The translations under genes were made by a program, and so were the position numbers. Below the pieces are notes generated by a model. That model saw only the letters and a list, made by a program, of their open reading frames with translations. It did not search any database and was not told the DNA's origin. From NCBI GenBank assembly GCA_040219295.1, contig JAVJST010000011.1, positions 682,001 through 746,000 on the forward strand: DNA of 64,000 nt, read 5' to 3'. Source of the stretch: JAVJST01 sp040219295. GTDB lineage: Bacteria > Pseudomonadota > Alphaproteobacteria > Rhodospirillales > Casp-alpha2. Positions 9,029 through 17,376 of this stretch are shown piece by piece. The stretch's first letter is position 1. Each line of letters begins with the position of its first letter.

Positions 9029-9568
9029 TCAGTCGAGTAGGTTCTCGACCTGAATGTCCGGCGCGGCGACCTTGTAGATGTGAATCCGGGACGCCGGGTC
9101 GAGGGTCTTCAGCACGGTGTCGATGTCGGCGGGCGCCAGGGCGACGCAGCCCTCGGTCGGGGCGTAACCCGGTCTGGCGACGTGCATGAAGATGGCGCTG
9201 CCCGCGCCCGGCACCGGCGGATCGTCGTTGTAGCCGATCTCGACGACGACGTCGTAGAGCGCGTCGTCGCGCGTCATGACCTCGTGACCGGCGGCAAGCG
9301 GCAGCGTGACCAGCGTGTTGTAGGCCTCGTGCGCCGGGTCGTCGCACCAGCCGTCTTGGGGCGCGATCTCGCGCACCGGAAGGTCGGTCGCCGGCGCCGC
9401 GCGGCGGTCGGCGCGATAGTGCACGCGGCGCAACGGAAACGATCCTGCCGGCGTCCCGCCGTCGCCCTCGGACTTCGCGTTGACGATGCCGCCGGACCCG
9501 AGCGCGCAGCGATAACGCTCGCCACCGGTGATCAGGATACCGTTGGAAAAAACGTGAAGGTCCGCCAT
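9029..9568 (-). CDS. L,D-transpeptidase family (YkuD domain) protein
   Basis: A 179-residue protein with the YkuD catalytic signature: H129 in IFMHVARPGY and the nucleophile C141 in APTEGCVALAP (the H-x8-T-x-GC-V/A pattern). YkuD enzymes form 3-3 peptidoglycan cross-links or attach proteins to peptidoglycan. No signal peptide or membrane segment is visible, unlike typical periplasmic LDTs, so export or a different start is unresolved; related short cytosolic-looking LDTs are known in alphaproteobacteria. It lies 18 bases downstream of the unknown 344-residue gene on the same strand, suggesting co-transcription. Confidence 0.82.
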   Translation of the reverse strand: MADLHVFSNGILITGGERYRCALGSGGIVNAKSEGDGGTPAGSFPLRRVHYRADRRAAPATDLPVREIAPQDGWCDDPAHEAYNTLVTLPLAAGHEVMTRDDALYDVVVEIGYNDDPPVPGAGSAIFMHVARPGYAPTEGCVALAPADIDTVLKTLDPASRIHIYKVAAPDIQVENLLD

Positions 9569-9586
9569 GGCCGCCCCGTCGTCCCG

Positions 9587-10621
9587 TTACTGGGAGACGT
9601 CGACCAGCGGCTGCCTGACCTGCTGGCGGAGCGCGGCGCTGTTGTCGTACTTGCCGAGCGCGTCGTTCATGGCGGCAGTGAACCAGCCGCCGTCGCTGGC
9701 AATCGCGCCGTAGGCGTCGGCGTCGGAGAACGCCGTGACGTCGGGCACCAGCGCCGGGCCGAGACCCGCGAGACCGTCGGTCAGCGGCGTCGGCCGCTCC
9801 GGCGTCATGTCCCGTTCGCCGTTCGGCAGCACCTGCGCCACGCCGAGCGAGCCGAAGCCGTCGCCGGCGGCCGGGGCACGGGATTCCGTGCCGGCGCTGA
9901 CCGCGTCGACCGGGCGCACCGGGTTGCCGCTCATCAGCGCGGCGAGAATGTCGGCCGGCAGGGCCTCGACGGGGACGGCGCCGGACATCGCTTGATTGCC
10001 GCCCGGCACCGAAACCGTGCGGGCCGAGAGGGCCTGGCCCGTGCTTTGGCCCGATGCCGGGGCGGCGAATTGCTGGGTGAATGCGGCGGCGGCCGGTGCC
10101 GCGCCGAGGGCGCTGGCCGCCTCGGCGGTGCCCGGCGCCGGCTGCGCGAGCCAGTCGTCGATGCTGAGGAAGTCGTCGCCGCTGCCGCCGGCGATCGCCG
10201 TGGCGAAGCCGTCGTCGTTCTCGGCGAGCTCGCTGTCGCTGTCGCCGTCTTCGCCGAACAGCGAGGCGAAATGCCCGCCGACATCGTCGCCGGTGACCGT
10301 TTCGACCACCGCGTTGACCGTCGAGACGGCGAAGCCGATCGGACCGAAGTAGAGCGTGCCGCCGGCGACCCGGGCGGCGGGCGAGATCTCGTCGCCGGTC
10401 AGGTTGCGGTAGACCGTCGAGACGCCGGGGATGTGGTGCAGCGGGTTGATGATGTCGACGACGTCGAGGAACGACAGCTCGCCCGAGTCGTTGCCGGGCC
10501 CCGAATCCTCGAGATCGTAGCGCCCCGCGGCCTGGCTGGCCGGATTCGACAGGACGTGGCTCGCCGGCATCAGGCCGCGCGCCGCGCTGTATGAATGTGT
10601 CAGGTCGCCCAGTTCGGACAT
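9587..10621 (-). CDS. Conserved hypothetical protein with a DVVDIINPLHHIPGVSTVYR module
   Basis: A 344-residue protein of unknown function. Residues about 48-125 form a conserved-looking module, LSFLDVVDIINPLHHIPGVS, followed by TVYRNLTGDEISPAARVAGG and a glycine-rich hydrophobic segment FGPIGFAVSTVNAVVETVTG. Similar modules occur in uncharacterised alphaproteobacterial proteins, from memory. The remainder (130-300) is low-complexity, rich in Ala, Pro and Gly. The C-terminal part DGGWFTAAMNDALGKYDNSA is again structured-looking. No signal peptide is obvious. It is co-directional with the L,D-transpeptidase gene 18 bases downstream, so a cell-envelope role is possible but unproven. Confidence 0.75.
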   Translation of the reverse strand: MSELGDLTHSYSAARGLMPASHVLSNPASQAAGRYDLEDSGPGNDSGELSFLDVVDIINPLHHIPGVSTVYRNLTGDEISPAARVAGGTLYFGPIGFAVSTVNAVVETVTGDDVGGHFASLFGEDGDSDSELAENDDGFATAIAGGSGDDFLSIDDWLAQPAPGTAEAASALGAAPAAAAFTQQFAAPASGQSTGQALSARTVSVPGGNQAMSGAVPVEALPADILAALMSGNPVRPVDAVSAGTESRAPAAGDGFGSLGVAQVLPNGERDMTPERPTPLTDGLAGLGPALVPDVTAFSDADAYGAIASDGGWFTAAMNDALGKYDNSAALRQQVRQPLVDVSQ

Positions 10622-10816
10622 GGTTTTCTCCCGTTCCCCAGGAGAAAAGCAAGCCCCGTGCCAGACATTATTTCATGAATTCAATAGGTTGGGATTACCG
10701 TCCCGCCCGAAATACAGGCGGTCGGCAGAACTTGCCGGGTCGAAACCGCCGTTGCCGCCGGAAATCCAGCCACGCCCGCGACGCCCTCACCCGTCATCCC
10801 TGCGCCATACCCATTC

Positions 10817-10842
10817 GTCACCCCCGCGCAGGCGGGGGTCCA
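10817..10842. repeat. Palindromic repeat, GTCACCCCCGC type
   Basis: The element GTCACCCCCGC-GCA-GGCGGGGGTCCA forms a strong stem-loop. It covers the stop codon and last codons of the GIY-YIG gene. It is the same family as the copies at 11152, 11247, 11287, 21727 and 21766. Confidence 0.85.
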
Positions 10843-11129
10843 GCGATCTCGGCCCACAGGTCCCGCCAGTCCGGGTTGGACTCCGATATCAGCCGCAGTT
10901 TCCACGCGCGTCGCCACTTCTTGATCGCCTTCTCGCGGGCAATGGCCGACGCAATGTCATCGAACACTTCGTAGTGAACGAGCGTCTTCACGCCATTCCG
11001 TTTGGTGAATCCGGGAACCAAACCCTCCCGATGCTCATGGACTCGGCGAACGAGGTCCGATGTCACGCCAACGTAGAGCGTGCCGTTCGGTGTGCTGGAC
11101 AGAATGTAGACGTAACCCGATTTCGACAT
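10818..11129 (-). CDS. GIY-YIG nuclease family (YhbQ/UPF0213-like) protein
   Basis: A 103-residue single-domain GIY-YIG protein. The signature is YVYILSS (residues 6-12) then TLYVGVTSDLVRRVHEHREG, with the conserved Tyr, Gly and Arg, and a later VHYEVFDDIASAIAREKAIKKWRR, typical of this small family found in many proteobacteria. Such proteins are predicted DNA endonucleases of unclear role. The last residues (GPPPARG) and the stop codon are encoded by a palindromic intergenic repeat that has invaded the 3' end, so the original C-terminus was probably different. It is flanked on both sides by more copies of the same repeat. Confidence 0.88.
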   Translation of the reverse strand: MSKSGYVYILSSTPNGTLYVGVTSDLVRRVHEHREGLVPGFTKRNGVKTLVHYEVFDDIASAIAREKAIKKWRRAWKLRLISESNPDWRDLWAEIAGPPPARG

Positions 11130-11151
11130 GGGTGCTGTCCGTCTTCACCGC

Positions 11152-11311
11152 TGGATTCCCGCCTGCGCGGGAATGACAGGGTGGGTGAGTACGGACCAGC
11201 ATTCTATACAACCCGGCAGCACACCACCCTGGCGACACCCTCACCCGTCACCCCCGCGAAGGCGGGGGTCCAGCCGACGTAACCACGGATTCCCGCCCTA
11301 GCGGGAATGAC
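11152..11311. repeat. Cluster of three palindromic repeats
   Basis: Three stem-loop elements of the same family lie between the GIY-YIG gene and ribA: 11152-11177 (TGGATTCCCGC...GCGGGAATGAC), 11247-11272 (GTCACCCCCGCGAAGGCGGG...) and 11287-11311 (GGATTCCCGCCCTAGCGGGA...). Two subtypes occur, GGAATGAC/GTCATTCC and GGGGGTGAC/GTCACCCCC. Orientations alternate. They sit downstream of two genes and may act as transcript ends; no coding sequence is seen in this gap. Confidence 0.85.
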
Positions 11312-11333
11312 AGCCATTGTGTCGGGACTACAC

Positions 11334-12500
11334 TTAGATCAAATGCCCGCTGCGGGCCGCCTTGGTGCGCAGGTACTGTTCGTTGTGCTGGTTTGACGGG
11401 AACGCGTGGCCGACCCGGTCGGTGACCTCGACGCCGCAGGCCGCAAGCTGGGCGACCTTCTCCGGGTTGTTGGTCATCAGCCGCACCCTGGAGAACCCGA
11501 GATCGCGCAGCATCTGGGCGGCCGGCAGGTAGACCCGCTCGTCGGCGTCGTAGCCGAGCTGTTCGTTGGCCTCGACCGTGTCGAAGCCCTCGTCCTGCAG
11601 GGTATAGGCGCGGAGCTTGTTGACGAGGCCGATGCCGCGGCCCTCCTGCGCGAGATACAGCAGCACGCCCGCGCCCTGCTTGGCGATTTCGGCGATGGCG
11701 CCGCGCAGCTGGTCGCCGCAGTCGCACCGGAGACTGCCCAGCAGGTCGCCGGTAAAGCATTCCGAGTGCAGCCGCGCCAGCACCGGCGTGTCGCCGTCCG
11801 GCTCGCCGATGACGATGGCCAGGTGTTCGAGCCCGCCGTCGGCCGGGCGAAAGGCGATGACCCGCGACACGGCGGCGTCGGCGAGCGGCACCGAGGCCTC
11901 GCTGATGCGCTTCAGGCTGCGCGCGGTCGAGGCTTCGTACTGGAACACGTCGCCGGCGTCGACGGCGATCAGGTCGTGGCGCGCGCTCCAGGCGATGACG
12001 TCGTCGTTGTCGCTGAGACTGACCGCCGCGACGATGGCCGCCGGCAGCAGCCGGGCGATCTTGGTCAGCTGGATGGCGGCGGCTTCGGCGCTGTGCCTGT
12101 CGGCGCGCTCGACCCGGTGACGCTTGAGCCGCTGGATCAGCCCGGCGCCTTTGACGCCCGACAGCGGGTCGGCGAGGTCGAGCGCCAGCGCGGCGTCGAG
12201 CGGGCTGTCGCCGCGCGCCGCGACGATCGCGACCTTGTCGGGCGACGGCACCATGTTGAGTACCGTGGCGCGGCGGCCGGTCATCGCCATGGCGGCGGGC
12301 GCGCCGGCCTGCTCGCCGAGCGCGTCGAGCCGCGCCTGCGTGGCGTTCTCGGCGGCCAGCGCCAGGATCGCGCGGCCGTCACCGGCGAGGATCACCACGG
12401 CGCGGCCGCGGCGCAGCTCGGAGACCGCGCGGTCGACCGCGAGACGCGACAGCGGCTCTCGCGTGGTCGGTACGGCGGAGAGGTGCGGCGGTTTGGTCAT
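11334..12500 (-). CDS. ribA: GTP cyclohydrolase II (RibA) with degenerate RibB-like N-terminal domain
   Basis: Catalyses the first committed step of riboflavin synthesis, GTP to the diaminopyrimidine phosphate. The C-terminal half (about 190-388) is a full RibA domain: zinc ligands C248, C259 and C261 in ECFTGDLLGSLRCDCGDQL, EGRGIGL (286-292), then the LMTNNPEKVAQLAACGVEV stretch. The N-terminal 190 residues resemble a DHBP synthase (RibB) fold but lack the acidic catalytic loop, which reads GDGRAILALAAENAT in its place, so RibB activity is unlikely. Such 380-residue proteins are common in alphaproteobacteria. No FMN riboswitch was recognised upstream. Divergent from the response regulator. 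Confidence 0.92.
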   Translation of the reverse strand: MTKPPHLSAVPTTREPLSRLAVDRAVSELRRGRAVVILAGDGRAILALAAENATQARLDALGEQAGAPAAMAMTGRRATVLNMVPSPDKVAIVAARGDSPLDAALALDLADPLSGVKGAGLIQRLKRHRVERADRHSAEAAAIQLTKIARLLPAAIVAAVSLSDNDDVIAWSARHDLIAVDAGDVFQYEASTARSLKRISEASVPLADAAVSRVIAFRPADGGLEHLAIVIGEPDGDTPVLARLHSECFTGDLLGSLRCDCGDQLRGAIAEIAKQGAGVLLYLAQEGRGIGLVNKLRAYTLQDEGFDTVEANEQLGYDADERVYLPAAQMLRDLGFSRVRLMTNNPEKVAQLAACGVEVTDRVGHAFPSNQHNEQYLRTKAARSGHLI

Positions 12501-12722
12501 CGTGCCCCGTTCCCGGTTGGCCCCGTGCTATGCTGCCCGCGGGCGGCTGCGGCCAAGGTTATTGTACAAAGCGGGCGCGGAGACAATTATTATCACGGGA
12601 CGGTGGCCCGCCGCGCGGCTTTCACGTGTCCGTGATTCCCGGGCGCCGGATCGGGCGCACCGCTTGCAGGCGGCCGTTTTGTCGGCATGATGGGGCCGGG
12701 TAACAGCGAACGGGATAACCGC

Positions 12723-13418
12723 ATGAGCACCGGCAAGAACCTCCTGCTGATCGACGACGACGACGCACTGGTCGAAATGCTGACCGAGCAGTTCGAGCTC
12801 CACGAGGAGTTCAGCGCCGTCGTCGCGCGCACCGCGCAGGAAGGCCTGCAGATCGCCAAGCAGGATTACTACGACATCATCCTGCTCGACGTCGGCCTGC
12901 CCGACATGGACGGCCGCGACGCCTGCAAGCTGATGCGCAAGAACGGCGTGCGCTCGCCGATTATCATGCTGACCGGCGCCGACACCGACGCCGACACCAT
13001 CCTCGGGCTCGACGCCGGGGCCAACGACTACGTCACCAAGCCGTTCCGCATGGGTGTGCTGCTGGCGCGCATCCGTGCCCACATCCGCCAGCACGAACGC
13101 TCCGACGACGCGATGTTCGTGATCGGCCCGTACACCTTCCAGCCGAGCGCCAAGATGCTGGTGCACAACGAAACGGAAAAGAAGATCCGCCTGACCGACA
13201 AGGAAGCGGCGATCCTCAAGTACCTGTACCGGACCGGCGACCGGGTGGTCAGCCGCGACGTGCTGCTCGACGAGGTCTGGGGCTACAACGCGGGCGTCAC
13301 CACCCACACGCTGGAGACCCACGTCTATCGCTTGCGCCAGAAGATCGAGGAGGATCCCTCGAATGCGCGGCTGCTGATCACCGAGCCGGGCGGCTACAAG
13401 CTGGTGCCGGCGCCTTAG
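12723..13418 (+). CDS. OmpR/PhoB-family response regulator
   Basis: A 231-residue two-domain regulator. The receiver domain (about 6-120) has the acidic pocket DDDD (11-14), phosphoacceptor D56 in IILLDVGLPDMDG, and the conserved T and K in IIMLTGADTD and DYVTKPF. The C-terminal winged-helix domain (about 130-230) includes IRLTDKEAAILKYLYRTGDR and LETHVYRLRQKIEEDP. ATG 12723 was chosen over the upstream in-frame ATG 12687 because homologous regulators begin just before the first beta strand. It is 37 bases upstream of a histidine kinase gene, which is the likely partner. The target genes cannot be deduced. Confidence 0.9.
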   Translation: MSTGKNLLLIDDDDALVEMLTEQFELHEEFSAVVARTAQEGLQIAKQDYYDIILLDVGLPDMDGRDACKLMRKNGVRSPIIMLTGADTDADTILGLDAGANDYVTKPFRMGVLLARIRAHIRQHERSDDAMFVIGPYTFQPSAKMLVHNETEKKIRLTDKEAAILKYLYRTGDRVVSRDVLLDEVWGYNAGVTTHTLETHVYRLRQKIEEDPSNARLLITEPGGYKLVPAP

Positions 13419-13455
13419 GCCATCAGGGGGTTTGAACTAGGGGGGAGTGCGCGCA

Positions 13456-14892
13456 ATGCCGATAGCTGAACTGAGACCTTATTCGGGGGCTGTCGCGTCG
13501 TCAGCATCGCAGTATCCATTTGGCGCGCCCAATCTGTCAGGGTGGGCCGCCGGACATGCCGGCCGTCTTCTTTCGTCATTGATCTGGGCTTCGTCGGCGA
13601 TTTCTCAAGCCAAGCGATTCATTGGCCGCAGACTGCGCCCGCGTTTCATCCGCAGCAGCCTCGGCAGTTCAGGCGCATTCTTTTTTGACAATGCGCCGAT
13701 CGGCATCTGGGAGGAGGACTATTCCGGGGTTAAACCGATGATCGACGAACTGAAGCGGCAGGGCGTTACGGATTTCCATGCCTACTTCACAGAGAACCCC
13801 GAGGTGGTCGAACGTGCTTTCGAGGCGATCAAGGTGATTCGGGTCAACCCGGCAGCCTGCCGAATCTATGGCGTCGAAAGCTCGCGTATGCTGATGGACT
13901 GGACGTCGACCAACGAACATGCCGAAATCATGCGCCCGTTTTACATCAACGAACTTGCCCGACTAGCGGAGGGCGCGCGGGTCTTTCATCACGAACAGCC
14001 GGGCATTGCCCACGACGGCCGGCCGTTGATGACGTGGACGTCGACACTCGTTCCGGACGATTCAGTCGACGATTGGAAACGGATCATTTCGACAGAAGAG
14101 GAAATCACCATACGTCGAACGGCCAGCGCCGAGATCGACCGCACGAAGCGTCGAGCTGAAGAGGCGATTCAGGTGAAATCGTCCTTCCTCGCCAACATGA
14201 GCCATGAACTCAGAACACCGCTCAATGCGATCATCGGGTTCTCGGAAATTCTGCATGGTCAGGTACTTGGGCCGCTCGGCGACGACAAGTACATCGAGTA
14301 TGCCGCGGACATCGAGGCGAGCGGTCATCACCTTCTCGATCTCATCAACGACATGCTGGATATGTCGAAGATCGAGTCGGACGAGTATCCGCTGGACCTT
14401 TCCCGCTTCAACCCGGCCTTCCTGATGTCGGATTGCGAGGCACTGGTCCTGACCCGGGCTGCGCAGCAGGGCGTGCAGGTGCGCAACCGGCTGAGCGAGG
14501 CGAATGAACTGATCGAGGCGGACAAACGCGCGCTCAAGCAGATGATTCTCAATCTGTTGTCCAACGCGCTCAGGTACTCGGTAGCCGGAGATACAATCGA
14601 GATTTTCGCCAAGTGCGAGGACAACGTATGCCGGGTATCTGTGACAGACTCCGGTGCCGGTATCGACGAAAGCGATATTGCGCGGTTGACCGACCCGTTC
14701 AACGCTGGTGTTTCGGATCCGTATCTTGCGGGCGACTCGTCCGGTCTCGGGTTGGCGATCACTTGCGCGCTGGCCAAATTGCACGGCGGGTGCGTCGAGA
14801 TCGAATCGGTTCGAGGTGCCGGGACGACTGTCTCGATCCTTCTGCCAATGCAGCCTCGTCTGATCGGGGGCACGGGGACCCGCCGGCGGTGA
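13456..14892 (+). CDS. PAS-domain sensor histidine kinase
   Basis: A 478-residue hybrid-free kinase. About 70-210 is a PAS-like sensor region (FFDNAPIGIWEED...IRVNPAACRIYGVES). The dimerisation/phosphoacceptor helix holds H250 in SFLANMSHELRTPLNAIIGF. The ATPase domain shows the N box NLLSNALRYS, G1 DSGAGID and G2 GLGLAITCALAKLHGG. No clear transmembrane segment is predicted by eye, although residues 25-50 are amphipathic, so the kinase is probably cytosolic or peripheral. ATG 13456 has GGGGGAG 9 bases upstream; GTG 13447 is an alternative. It follows the response regulator as a two-gene operon and is convergent with ftsK. Confidence 0.9.
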   Translation: MPIAELRPYSGAVASSASQYPFGAPNLSGWAAGHAGRLLSSLIWASSAISQAKRFIGRRLRPRFIRSSLGSSGAFFFDNAPIGIWEEDYSGVKPMIDELKRQGVTDFHAYFTENPEVVERAFEAIKVIRVNPAACRIYGVESSRMLMDWTSTNEHAEIMRPFYINELARLAEGARVFHHEQPGIAHDGRPLMTWTSTLVPDDSVDDWKRIISTEEEITIRRTASAEIDRTKRRAEEAIQVKSSFLANMSHELRTPLNAIIGFSEILHGQVLGPLGDDKYIEYAADIEASGHHLLDLINDMLDMSKIESDEYPLDLSRFNPAFLMSDCEALVLTRAAQQGVQVRNRLSEANELIEADKRALKQMILNLLSNALRYSVAGDTIEIFAKCEDNVCRVSVTDSGAGIDESDIARLTDPFNAGVSDPYLAGDSSGLGLAITCALAKLHGGCVEIESVRGAGTTVSILLPMQPRLIGGTGTRRR

Positions 14893-14896
14893 TGGA

Positions 14897-14913
14897 CCGC
14901 GACGACGTCGCGG
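14897..14913. terminator. Possible bidirectional hairpin between kinase and ftsK
   Basis: CCGCGAC-GAC-GTCGCGG is a perfect 7-base-pair stem with a 3-base loop in the 34-base gap between convergent genes. It lacks a T-tract on either strand, so termination is only suggested by position. Confidence 0.3.
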
Positions 14914-14926
14914 GGAACCCCTGAGC

Positions 14927-17317
14927 TTAGTGGCTGCCGACCAGGACCTCGCGCTTGCCGACCCGGTTGGCGGCCGAGACGACGCCCTCTTTCTCCATCT
15001 GTTCGATGATGCGGGCGGCGCGGTTGTAGCCGATCTGCAGGTGGCGCTGGATGAAGCTGGTCGAGGCCTTGCCCTCGCGCGCGACCAGCGCGACCGCCTC
15101 GTCGTAGAGTTCGTCCGAGCCGCCGCCGCTGCCCGATGAACCGGGGCCGGCGCTGCCGGGGTCGTCGTCGCGGGTGACTTCCTCGATGTAGCTCGGGTCG
15201 CCCTGACCCTTGAGGAACTCGACGACGCTCTCGACTTCTTCATCCGAGACGAACGGACCGTGCGTGCGGGTGATGCGCCCGCCGCCGGCCATGTAGAGCA
15301 TGTCGCCCTGGCCGAGCAGGTTCTCCGCGCCCTGCTCGCCGAGGATGGTGCGGCTGTCGATCTTCGAGGTGACCTGGAAGCTGATGCGCGTCGGGAAGTT
15401 GGCCTTGATGGTGCCGGTGATGACGTCGACCGACGGGCGTTGCGTCGCCATGATCAGGTGGATGCCGGCGGCGCGCGCCATTTGCGCCAGGCGCTGGATG
15501 GCGGCCTCGACGTCCTTGCCGGCGACCAGCATGAGATCCGCCATCTCGTCGACGACGACGACGATGTAGGGCAGCGGCGCATTGGCGATGGCCTGATCCT
15601 CGTAGACCGGCTGGCCGTCGGCGTCGAAGCCGGTCTGCACCCGGCGTGTCAGGGTTTCGCCCTTCTTCTGCGCCTCGACGATGCGCTGGTTGAAGCCGGC
15701 GATGTTGCGCACGCCGAGCTGCGACATGGCACGGTAGCGGTCCTCCATCTCGCGCACGGTCCACTTGAGCGCGACCACCGCCTTGGAGGGATCGGTGACG
15801 ACCGGCGTCAGCAGGTGCGGGATGTCGTCGTAGACCGAGAGCTCGAGCATCTTCGGATCGATCATGATGAACTTGCACTCGTCGGGCGACGTCCGGTAGA
15901 GCAGCGACAGGATCATGGCGTTCATGCCGACCGATTTACCGGACCCCGTGGTGCCGGCGATCAGCAGGTGCGGCATGCGCGCGAGATCGACGATCACCGG
16001 CTGGCCGCCGATGTCCTTGCCGAGTGCCAGCGGCAGCTTGGCCGATGCCTTCTCGAAGGCCTCGGACGCCAGCAGCTCGCGCAAGCCGACCATCTCGCGG
16101 TCCGAGTTCGGCAGCTCGATGCCAATCACGCTGCGCCCGGGCACGACCGCGACGCGCACCGAGATCGCGCTCATCGAGCGCGCGATGTCGTCCGACAGGC
16201 CGATGACCCGCGACGTCTTGGTGCCGGGCGCGGGCTCAAGCTCGTAGAGCGTGACTACCGGGCCCGGGCGGACCTTGACGATCTCGCCGCGCACCCCGAA
16301 GTCCTCGAGCACGGACGACAGGAAGCGGGCGTTCTCCTCGAGCGAATCGCTGGAAACCTTGCGGCCTGGAACCGACGGCTCGTTCTCCTCGAGCAGCGCC
16401 AGCGGCGGGTGCGAATAGACGCCGTCCTCGCCGAGATCGAGAGTCTTCTGACGCTCGCGCTCGGCCTTGCGGCCGGCCCGGGTCTTGGGCGCCGGGGCGG
16501 AGACCACCGTCTTCTTTCGCGGTTTCTCCGACTTCACCGCGGCGGGCTCGCGCACGAAACTGGCGTCGTCGTCGGCGTCGAGCGCGCCCGAGACGCTGGT
16601 TTCGTCGATGCGGCGTTCGGCGAACCGGGTGCGCACGGAATCGAGGGTACCCGCGACGCTCTGCAGGCCGCCGCCGACGCGCTTCACGCCGCTGACGGCT
16701 TCGTTCGAAGCGCGCTGCACGGCGCCGCCGGCGAGAACCCAGTCGCGCCACGACCAGCCGAAGGCATAGACCATCAGGCTCGCCGAGATGCCGGCGAACA
16801 GCGCAGCGCCGGCCGCCGGGCCGGCGTCGGCATGGACCAGCACGCCGACCTGGTGGACATAGCCGTAGATCATGTCGCCGACGAAGCCGCCCATGCCGCA
16901 GGCCAGCGGCCAGTTGCCGGGTACCGCGAGCGCGGCGAGGGCGCCGCAGGCGAGAGCCATGGCGATCAGCAGCGCCATGACGCGGAGCGCCGGGCTGGCG
17001 ATGCTTTCCTTGCGCAACAGGCGCACGCCCCAGGTCCAGAACGTCAGTGCCGGCAGGGCGGCGACCACGCCGATGGTCTGCAGGAAGATGTCGGCGAGCA
17101 GCGCGCCGGGCGTGCCGAGCAGATTGGCGGGCGCGTGGCCGCTGGCGCTGTTGAGCGACGGATCGCTCGGCGAATAGGTCAGCAGCAGCGCCATCAGGCC
17201 GGCGCCGGCGGCAATCAGCAGTCCGCCCGCGGCCTCGAAGGCGCGGCGTTTCATGAAGGCGACGAGGGCTGCGGGCAACAGCGCATCGCCGGAGGCCGGT
17301 GACGCCGTTCTGGCCAT
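14927..17317 (-). CDS. ftsK: DNA translocase FtsK
   Basis: FtsK pumps chromosomal DNA through the division septum and activates XerCD recombination. The 796 residues contain about four transmembrane helices in the first 190 residues, a linker of about 100 residues rich in charged and Ala/Pro residues, a motor domain with Walker A GTTGSGKSVGMN (about 447-460) and Walker B YIVVVVDEMADLM (about 580-592), and a C-terminal winged-helix gamma domain (last 65 residues, FIQRHLQIGYNRAARIIEQM) that reads KOPS sequences. ATG 17317 is preceded by GGAG. The DapC-like gene lies 59 bases upstream on the same strand. Confidence 0.96.
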   Translation of the reverse strand: MARTASPASGDALLPAALVAFMKRRAFEAAGGLLIAAGAGLMALLLTYSPSDPSLNSASGHAPANLLGTPGALLADIFLQTIGVVAALPALTFWTWGVRLLRKESIASPALRVMALLIAMALACGALAALAVPGNWPLACGMGGFVGDMIYGYVHQVGVLVHADAGPAAGAALFAGISASLMVYAFGWSWRDWVLAGGAVQRASNEAVSGVKRVGGGLQSVAGTLDSVRTRFAERRIDETSVSGALDADDDASFVREPAAVKSEKPRKKTVVSAPAPKTRAGRKAERERQKTLDLGEDGVYSHPPLALLEENEPSVPGRKVSSDSLEENARFLSSVLEDFGVRGEIVKVRPGPVVTLYELEPAPGTKTSRVIGLSDDIARSMSAISVRVAVVPGRSVIGIELPNSDREMVGLRELLASEAFEKASAKLPLALGKDIGGQPVIVDLARMPHLLIAGTTGSGKSVGMNAMILSLLYRTSPDECKFIMIDPKMLELSVYDDIPHLLTPVVTDPSKAVVALKWTVREMEDRYRAMSQLGVRNIAGFNQRIVEAQKKGETLTRRVQTGFDADGQPVYEDQAIANAPLPYIVVVVDEMADLMLVAGKDVEAAIQRLAQMARAAGIHLIMATQRPSVDVITGTIKANFPTRISFQVTSKIDSRTILGEQGAENLLGQGDMLYMAGGGRITRTHGPFVSDEEVESVVEFLKGQGDPSYIEEVTRDDDPGSAGPGSSGSGGGSDELYDEAVALVAREGKASTSFIQRHLQIGYNRAARIIEQMEKEGVVSAANRVGKREVLVGSH

Positions 17318-17376
17318 GCGGAGACTCCTGGCTAATCGGTCGAATTTCGTCCGCCTATTGGTAGCCCGCAGGACGT

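Noticed and set aside
11152..11311. Possible CRISPR array
   Set aside because: The repeated units are palindromes of two subtypes in alternating orientation with irregular spacing (about 15 to 70 bases), and no cas genes are nearby.
12501..12722. FMN riboswitch upstream of ribA
   Set aside because: No match to the conserved RFN element bases was found on the minus strand; only generic A/T-rich promoter-like sequence is present.
15260..17302. 680-codon open frame opposite ftsK
   Set aside because: Antisense shadow with no domain signature; FtsK motifs on the other strand are complete.
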